DNA from: Solirubrobacteraceae bacterium | GTDB lineage: Bacteria; Actinomycetota; Thermoleophilia; Solirubrobacterales; Solirubrobacteraceae | DNA: 10,417 nt | Direction of reading: 5' to 3' | NCBI GenBank assembly: GCA_019683665.1 | Contig: JADGIB010000114.1 | Location: 1 to 10,417 of the forward strand | Shown here: positions 6,644 to 10,417 of the stretch, one piece after another | Layout: every line of letters starts with the position of its first letter | How positions within the stretch are numbered: position 1 is the stretch's first letter | Made by a program: the position numbers and the translations under genes | The notes under the pieces: generated by a model | What the model was told of the DNA's origin: nothing | Databases searched by the model: none | Seen by the model: only the letters and a program-made list of their open reading frames with translations

Positions 6644-6757
6644 CCGTCCGAGCAGCCCGGCGACTACGGCCACGCACTGCTGCCCGAGCGCCCGAACGGC
6701 ATCGCCGCCGGGGGCGCCGCCTGGCGCCAGACGGGCGTCCCGGTTCTCGTGCCCTGA
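6644..6757 (+). pseudogene. Possible C-terminal remnant of a lost gene
   Basis: One frame reads 37 residues (ending ...WRQTGVPVLVP) with protein-like composition, running from just after an in-frame TGA at 6641 to a TGA at 6755-6757. It includes DYGHALLPERPNGIAAGGAA. No start codon or ribosome site serves it, and I recognise no family. It has the high GC of the host genes, unlike the nuclease gene before it, and its stop lies inside a strong hairpin that could have been its terminator. The reading as a truncated host gene at the edge of the insert is an inference. It may also be non-coding. Confidence 0.25.
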
Positions 6758-6771
6758 GCCCCGGGACGCCC
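6733..6771. terminator. Strong hairpin between the gene remnant and DUF378 gene (bidirectional terminator candidate)
   Basis: GGGCGTCCCGG (6733-6743) is perfectly complementary to CCGGGACGCCC (6761-6771), an 11-bp GC-rich stem. Inside the loop CTC/GAG can extend it by three pairs. It begins five bases after the DUF378 stop codon on the minus strand. There is no T-run, as is common for terminators in GC-rich actinobacteria. A second small hairpin, GGCGCC-GCCT-GGCGCC, lies just to the left at 6713-6728. Confidence 0.5.
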
Positions 6772-6776
6772 GCCGC

Positions 6777-7034
6777 CTACCGCGCGACCGGGGCCGCGTG
6801 GCCGCGGACGTCGTCGCCGGCATGGGCGCGGCGGCGGGTGAGCAGCGCGCCGATCGCGTAGACGGCCGCGAGGCCGACGAGGCCGTAGACGATCCGGCTG
6901 GCCGCGTTCGTCGCGCCGAACTGCTCGCCGAACACCCAGGCGACGAGGTCGAACTCGGCGATCGCGACGAGTCCCCAGTTGAGGCCGCCGACGACGAGGA
7001 GCGTCCCGGCGAGCGCGTTGAGGCTCTTCTGCAT
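6777..7034 (-). CDS. DUF378 family small membrane protein
   Basis: This 85-residue protein has two hydrophobic helices: about 5-27 (LNALAGTLLVVGGLNWGLVA) and about 45-66 (ASRIVYGLVGLAAVYAIGALL). GGLNWGLVAI and SRIVYGLVGLAAV are the DUF378 (YuzA-like) signatures. The Arg/His-rich tail from residue 67 should face the cytoplasm. No function is established for the family. The ATG at 7034 is chosen because AGGAG (7043-7047) lies eight bases upstream; the overlapping ATG in another frame is too close to that site. The gene is divergent from the CarH-like regulator, and its leader, including the ribosome site, is covered by an array of 11-bp repeats that looks like that regulator's operator. It therefore may be a direct target of that regulator. 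A hairpin after the stop probably ends its transcript. Confidence 0.9.
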   Translation of the reverse strand: MQKSLNALAGTLLVVGGLNWGLVAIAEFDLVAWVFGEQFGATNAASRIVYGLVGLAAVYAIGALLTRRRAHAGDDVRGHAAPVAR

Positions 7035-7039
7035 GTGTC

Positions 7040-7072
7040 CATCTCCTGTACTTGTATTGTTCACTGCCTGTA
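7040..7072 (-). promoter_or_regulatory. Operator-like array 1: three tandem 11-bp repeats upstream of the DUF378 gene
   Basis: Read on the minus strand from 7072, three contiguous 11-base units follow each other: TACAGGCAGTG, AACAATACAAG and TACAGGAGATG. A fourth weaker unit, beginning GACA at 7039, runs into the start codon. Each unit starts with NACA at exact 11-base spacing. Tandem 11-bp direct repeats are the known binding layout of the MerR-type B12 photoreceptor CarH, and a CarH-like gene is next door. The array covers the presumed transcript start and ribosome site of the DUF378 gene. Confidence 0.6.
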
Positions 7073-7100
7073 CAGAAGCAGGTCCCGCGACCGTTGTCAA
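7072..7100 (-). promoter_or_regulatory. Putative promoter of the DUF378 gene
   Basis: A perfect -35 TTGACA lies at 7100-7095 on the minus strand. A 17-base spacer leads to TTCTGT at 7077-7072, a poor -10. The mismatch at the -10 suggests a weak or activated promoter. The two repeat arrays flank and overlap it, so binding there should affect its use. Confidence 0.4.
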
Positions 7101-7120
7101 GGACTTGTTCAGGTCCTGTA
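7088..7120 (-). promoter_or_regulatory. Operator-like array 2: three tandem 11-bp repeats over the regulator's promoter
   Basis: Read on the minus strand from 7120, the units are TACAGGACCTG, AACAAGTCCTT and GACAACGGTCG, contiguous and each starting with NACA. The first two begin TACAGG and AACAA just like the first two units of array 1, whose first unit starts 48 bases away. The array spans the TTGTCA/TAGAGT promoter of the CarH-like gene and also the -35 of the DUF378 promoter. Autoregulation is the likely meaning. Confidence 0.55.
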
Positions 7121-7124
7121 GAGT
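7094..7124 (+). promoter_or_regulatory. Putative promoter of the CarH-like regulator, 19-bp spacer
   Basis: TTGTCA (7094-7099) and TAGAGT (7119-7124) are separated by 19 bases, a length known from promoters controlled by MerR-family proteins. The -10 ends seven bases before GTG 7132, which predicts a leaderless transcript. Confidence 0.45.
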
Positions 7125-7131
7125 TTCTGGC

Positions 7132-8025
7132 GTGGACGGCGACGGCGTGCTGCGCATCGGCGAGCTGAGCAAGCGCACGGGCGTGAGCCCGGAGCTCCTG
7201 CGCGCGTGGGAGCGCCGCTACGGGCTGCTGCGGCCGGTCCGCTCCCCCGGCGGGCTGCGCCTCTACGCCCCCGCCGACGTCGAGCGGGTCCGCCGGATGC
7301 AGGCGCACCTCGCCGAGGGGCTGGCCGCGGCCGAGGCCGCCGCGCTCGCGCTGCGGGAGGGCGGCGCCCCCGCGGCGGCGGCCGAGCCGGCCGCCCTGCG
7401 CCCGGAGGCGGTCCGCGGCGAGCTGGCCGAGGCGCTCGACGCCTTCGACGAGCCGCGCGCGCAGGCGATCCTCGACCGGGCGCTCGCCGCGGTCACCGTC
7501 GACACGCTCCTGAGCGAGATCGTCATCCCCTACCTGAGCGAGCTCGGCGACCGCTGGGAGCGCGGGGAGGCGTCGGTCGCCCAGGAGCACTTCGCGTCGG
7601 CGATCGTCCGCGGCCGCCTGCTCGGGCTCGCGCGCGGCTGGGGCCAGGGGCTCGGCCCGGCCGCCGTGCTCGCCTGCCTGCCCGGCGAGCAGCACGACCT
7701 CGGCCTCATCGCCTTCGGCCTCGCGCTGCGCGCCCGCGGCTGGCGGATCGTCTACCTCGGCGCCGACTCCCCGCTCGACACCGTGGCCGAGCTGGCCGAC
7801 CGCCACGCGCCGGCGCTCGTCGTCCTCAGCGCGACCGACGCCGCCCGCGTCGAGCCGGCCGCGCCCGCGCTGCGCGCGCTCGCCGCCCGCCACCGGCTCG
7901 CCCTCGCCGGCGACGCCGCCGCCGGGGCCGAGCCCGTCGGCCCGGACGTCCTCGCGCTGCCCGGGGGCCCCCGGGGGCCGGGCCGCCCGGGGGCCCCCGG
8001 GCTCCTGCGCGACGGCGGGCGCTGA
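7132..8025 (+). CDS. CarH/LitR-like MerR family regulator with B12-binding domain
   Basis: This is a 297-residue transcription factor. A MerR winged helix spans about 6-75 (LRIGELSKRTGVSPELLRAW, RRYGLLRP, SPGGLRLY). A helical cobalamin-cap domain (about 90-170) holds the W-x9-EH motif with W142, E152 and H153. A Rossmann B12-binding domain (about 177-275) has EQHDLG with His188 as the expected lower cobalt ligand. Known relatives bind adenosylcobalamin in the dark, repress, and release DNA in light. Two departures are visible. The residue after the Trp is Glu143, where Thermus CarH has the His that binds cobalt after illumination. Also the usual late GG motif is replaced by LALAGDAAAG and a Gly/Pro/Arg tail. 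Light or B12 response is therefore plausible but not assured. GTG 7132 fits a leaderless start; upstream in-frame codons overlap the promoter. The stop is four bases from the convergent MFS stop. Confidence 0.9.
   Translation: MDGDGVLRIGELSKRTGVSPELLRAWERRYGLLRPVRSPGGLRLYAPADVERVRRMQAHLAEGLAAAEAAALALREGGAPAAAAEPAALRPEAVRGELAEALDAFDEPRAQAILDRALAAVTVDTLLSEIVIPYLSELGDRWERGEASVAQEHFASAIVRGRLLGLARGWGQGLGPAAVLACLPGEQHDLGLIAFGLALRARGWRIVYLGADSPLDTVAELADRHAPALVVLSATDAARVEPAAPALRALAARHRLALAGDAAAGAEPVGPDVLALPGGPRGPGRPGAPGLLRDGGR
7960..8001. repeat. Duplicated 16-bp perfect palindrome in the 3' end of the regulator gene
   Basis: CCCGGGGGCCCCCGGG occurs at 7960-7975 and again at 7986-8001, ten bases apart. 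Each copy is its own reverse complement, so strong hairpins can form on both strands. They encode the Gly/Pro/Arg-rich tail of the regulator and lie 29-70 bases after the stop of the convergent MFS gene. A role as a bidirectional terminator is possible. It could also be simple-sequence expansion. Confidence 0.6.
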
Positions 8026-8029
8026 GGGC

Positions 8030-9499
8030 TCAGCGGGCCGGGTCGCCGGCCGGCAGGCCCGCCCCCTCGGGCGCGGCGATCGCGCCGCGGCGGAACAGGA
8101 GCGCGGTGGCGACCGCGCCCGCGGCGAGGATCGCCGCCGCCCACCAGAACACGACCGTCGAGCCGTGGACGGCGGCCTGCGCCTGCGCGAGCCCCGCCGG
8201 GGTGCCGGCGGCCGGGACGGAGCCGCCGGCCGCGCTCGCGAACACGGTCGACAGCAGCGCGATCCCCAGCGAGCCGCCGACCTGCTGGGACGTGTTGACC
8301 ATCGCGGAGGCGACGCCCGCGTCGGCGGCGGCGACGCCGCTCGTCGCCGTCGCGAACGACGGCGCCATGATCAGCCCGAACCCGGCGCCGACGACGAGCA
8401 GCCCGGGCAGAACCCCGCCGGCGTACGACGAGCCGACGTCGATGCCGGTGAGGACGGCGACCCCGGCCGCCGCGAGCGCCAGCCCGGTCGGCACGAGCGG
8501 GGCCGGGCCGACGCGCGGCAGCAGCCGCGTCGTCGCGATCCCCGCCGACACCATCACGAGCGCGACCATCGGCAGGAAGGCCAGGCCGGTCTCGATCGGC
8601 GACATCCCCAGCGTGCGCTGGAGGTAGTACGTCAGGAACAGGAACGTCGCGAACGTCGCCACGCCGGCGACCGCGACGGCCAGGAACGCGCTGCCGCGGT
8701 TGCGGTCGGCGACGACGCGCAGCGGCAGCAGCGGGGCGGGCACGCGCCGCTCCAGGGCGACGAACGCGGCGAGCGCGACGGCGCCGCCGGCCAGCGCGGC
8801 GACCGTCTGCGGCGCGCCCCAGCCGTCCATCTCCGCGCTCGCGAACCCGTAGACGAGCGCGAACAGGCCGGCGGTCGCCACGGCCGCGCCGGGGACGTCG
8901 ATCCGCGGCCGCCGCCGCGGGCGGCAGTTGACGAGCAGCCGCAGCGCGGCCGCGGCGGCCGGGACCGCGAACGCGAGGTTCACGTACATCGTCCAGCGCC
9001 ACGACAGCAGCTCGGTGACCGTGCCGCCGAGCAGCAGCCCGACCGCGGCGCCCGAGCTGGCGACCGCGCCGTACACGGCGAAGGCCCGCCCGCGCTCGTC
9101 GGGCGCGGTGAACGTCGTCGCCAGGATCGACAGCGCCGCGGGCGCGAGCAGCGCGGCGAAGCCGCCCTGCAGCGCGCGGGCGGCGACGAGCACCTCGATG
9201 CCCGGGGCGGCGCCGCCGACCGCCGACGCGCCGGCGAAGCCGAGCAGCCCGGCGACGAACGTCCACTTGCGCCCGGCGAGGTCGCTGATCCGCCCGCCGA
9301 GCAGCAGCAGCGAGCCGAACGTCAGCGCGTAGGCGGTGACGACCCACTGGCGCGACCCGTCGGAGAAGACGAGGTCGGCCTGGGCGGACGGCAGGGCGAT
9401 GTTCACGATCGTCACGTCGAGGACGACCATGAGCTGGGCGACCGCGATCACCGCCAGGATCAGCCAGCGGCGCGGGTCCGGGGTCGGGGTGGTGGTCAT
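8030..9499 (-). CDS. DHA2-family (EmrB/QacA type) MFS drug exporter
   Basis: This is a 489-residue inner-membrane proton-coupled exporter, the normal size for the 14-helix DHA2 family. The first helix ends in LDVTIVNIALP (27-37), the family's motif D1. Motif A, GGRISDLAGRK, is at 68-78 between helices 2 and 3, and motif C-like GAAVGLLLGG is in helix 5. Further helices run to about residue 470 (WWAAAILAAGAVATALLF), followed by a short cytoplasmic tail. No substrate can be deduced; relatives export antibiotics, dyes or biocides. ATG 9499 overlaps the sigma factor stop as ATGA, so the two are co-transcribed and probably translationally coupled. Its stop is four bases from that of the convergent regulator. 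Long open frames in other phases here are GC-driven shadows. Confidence 0.94.
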   Translation of the reverse strand: MTTTPTPDPRRWLILAVIAVAQLMVVLDVTIVNIALPSAQADLVFSDGSRQWVVTAYALTFGSLLLLGGRISDLAGRKWTFVAGLLGFAGASAVGGAAPGIEVLVAARALQGGFAALLAPAALSILATTFTAPDERGRAFAVYGAVASSGAAVGLLLGGTVTELLSWRWTMYVNLAFAVPAAAAALRLLVNCRPRRRPRIDVPGAAVATAGLFALVYGFASAEMDGWGAPQTVAALAGGAVALAAFVALERRVPAPLLPLRVVADRNRGSAFLAVAVAGVATFATFLFLTYYLQRTLGMSPIETGLAFLPMVALVMVSAGIATTRLLPRVGPAPLVPTGLALAAAGVAVLTGIDVGSSYAGGVLPGLLVVGAGFGLIMAPSFATATSGVAAADAGVASAMVNTSQQVGGSLGIALLSTVFASAAGGSVPAAGTPAGLAQAQAAVHGSTVVFWWAAAILAAGAVATALLFRRGAIAAPEGAGLPAGDPAR

Positions 9500-10417
9500 G
9501 ACGGCCTCCGCGTCCGGTCGCGCGCCGCCCGCAGGAGCGCGTCGCGGTCGGCGACGGGCCCGAGGTGGCGCAGCTTGTCGGGGTTGAAGATCGAGGTGAC
9601 GGCCTGCACGCAGCCGCCGGCGACGTCGACGGTCACGACGCCGACGAGCCGCTCGTCGCGGTCGACAACGAGCAGCCCGGGCTCGCCGTTGACCTCGGTG
9701 CGGCGCAGCGTCGTGCCCATCCGCTGCAGGCGCGCCAGGCCGGCGCGCATCGCCTGCAGGCAGCGCACGCGGCCCCGGGCGGCGCGCCCGCCGCGGCCGC
9801 TGCCGCCCTCGCTGCGGACGACCGCGTCCTCGGCCAGGAGCGCCTCCAGGCCGGCGAGGTCGCCCTCCTCGATCGCGTCGAAGAAGCGGTTCGCCAGCAG
9901 CCGGCGCTGCTCGCGCGAGGTCTCGAAGCGCGGCGTGCCCTCCTCGACCTGGCGCCGCGCCCGCGTCGCGAGCTGGCGCACCGCCGCCGGGCTCTTGCCC
10001 AGCACCGCCGCGATCCGGTCGTACGGGTAGTCGAAGACGTCGCGCAGCAGGAAGACGGCGCGCTGCTCGGGCGACAGCCGCTCGAGCACGACGAGGAGCG
10101 CCATCGACAGCGACTCGGCGATCTCGGCGTGACGGCCGGGGTCGTCCTCCTCGGCGGTCAGGATCGGCTCGGGCAGCCACTCGCCGACGACCGTCTCGCG
10201 GCGGCTGCGGGCCGAGCGCAGGTGGTCGATCCCCAGCCGCGTGACGACGGTGACGAGGAAGCCCTCGGCCGAGTCGATCCGGGCGCCGGCGGCGCGCTCG
10301 CGGTGCAGGCGCAGGAACGCCTCCTGGACGAGGTCCTCGGCCTCCCCGACGCTGCCCACCATGCGGTAGGCGGCGCCGAACGCGGCCTGGCGCAGCTGCC
10401 CGTGCGGGGGATCGGGC
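9496..10417 (-). CDS. ECF41-type RNA polymerase sigma factor with SnoaL-like C-terminal domain (partial, N-terminus outside window)
   Basis: 306 residues are visible; about ten or more at the N-terminus lie beyond the right edge. Region 2 is seen in AFGAAYRMVGSVGEAEDLVQ (13-32) and the following DHLRSAR. The ECF41 hallmark WLPEP is at 80-84. Region 4 (about 112-157) contains LSPEQRAVFLL and the helix-turn-helix YDRIAAVLGKSPAAVRQLATR. The SnoaL-like extension (about 170-290) ends in NPDKLRHL (278-285), the second ECF41 hallmark. In this group the extension replaces a separate anti-sigma factor and modulates activity. The usual DGGGR motif appears altered to EGGSGR at 203-208. The frame stays open through ATG 10362 to the window edge, so that internal ATG is not the start. 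The stop overlaps the MFS start (ATGA), making the exporter the likely co-regulated gene. Confidence 0.95.
   Translation of the reverse strand, partial: PDPPHGQLRQAAFGAAYRMVGSVGEAEDLVQEAFLRLHRERAAGARIDSAEGFLVTVVTRLGIDHLRSARSRRETVVGEWLPEPILTAEEDDPGRHAEIAESLSMALLVVLERLSPEQRAVFLLRDVFDYPYDRIAAVLGKSPAAVRQLATRARRQVEEGTPRFETSREQRRLLANRFFDAIEEGDLAGLEALLAEDAVVRSEGGSGRGGRAARGRVRCLQAMRAGLARLQRMGTTLRRTEVNGEPGLLVVDRDERLVGVVTVDVAGGCVQAVTSIFNPDKLRHLGPVADRDALLRAARDRTRRPS

Noticed and set aside
3895..6776. Direct repeat of the tRNA-Val 3' end (attR) to the right of the nuclease gene
   Set aside because: Searched by eye for TTCGAAACCAGC and CCGCGCCC-type strings through 6776; no copy seen, so no attachment-site pair is claimed.
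6664..7893. 409-residue minus-strand open frame covering the regulator gene and DUF378 region
   Set aside because: It runs antisense through the CarH-like gene and is out of phase with the DUF378 protein; no domain and shadow-like composition.
7206..8627. 473-residue plus-strand frame over the regulator and MFS 3' regions
   Set aside because: Arg/Pro/Gly-rich shadow in a second phase of the regulator gene and antisense to the MFS gene.
7752..10030. 531-residue minus-strand and 621-residue plus-strand frames over the MFS and sigma genes
   Set aside because: Both are low-complexity Arg/Ala/Gly/Asp shadows of the MFS gene, which has clear membrane helices and family motifs.
1..10417. CRISPR array, insertion sequence, riboswitch or rRNA
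   Set aside because: No regularly spaced repeats of the needed length, no transposase motif and terminal repeats, no B12-riboswitch box near the B12-dependent regulator, and no rRNA signature were seen.

Overview
The window is very GC-rich, roughly three-quarters G+C in most genes, with actinobacterial-style gene content. Its likely source is a deep-branching actinobacterium such as a member of Thermoleophilia/Solirubrobacterales; this is an inference from composition and gene set, not a proven assignment. No IS element, CRISPR array or phage structural gene is visible.

Left part (1-3780): the 5' two-thirds of dnaX (DNA polymerase III gamma/tau) on the minus strand, cut by the window edge; a divergent alpha/beta hydrolase; a convergent 64-residue cysteine-rich protein; a full-length large (Bacillus-type, Alu-domain-containing) signal recognition particle RNA on the minus strand; a divergent FadR-type GntR regulator; and a GFA-family zinc protein. 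A FadR-like operator (TGGTCCAACCA) lies between the SRP RNA and regulator genes, inside the upstream promoter region of the SRP RNA.

Middle part (3825-6776): a tRNA-Val(CAC) gene followed directly by a lower-GC segment carrying one long gene. The product joins a GmrSD-type restriction module (DUF262 plus DUF1524 HNH-like nuclease) to a RAMA domain and a catalytically dead alkyltransferase-like (ATL/MGMT-fold) domain. It reads as a single-gene modification-dependent anti-phage nuclease acquired next to a tRNA. Its start appears to be a non-standard ATC codon. The segment ends in about 340 bases without an intact gene, including a possible C-terminal gene remnant and a strong hairpin.

Right part (6777-10417): a small DUF378 membrane protein (minus) divergent from a CarH/LitR-type MerR regulator with a B12-binding domain. 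The intergenic region holds two arrays of tandem 11-bp repeats (each unit beginning with NACA) that match the architecture of CarH operators, one over the regulator's own promoter and one over the DUF378 leader. This suggests cobalamin- or light-dependent control of DUF378 and of the regulator. Convergent to it lies an operon, cut by the right edge, of an ECF41-type sigma factor with a SnoaL-like C-terminal extension, overlapping by ATGA with a 14-helix DHA2-family MFS exporter.

Several genes have a TANNNT -10 element only about 7-10 bases before the start codon and no clear Shine-Dalgarno sequence, suggesting that leaderless transcription is common in this organism.
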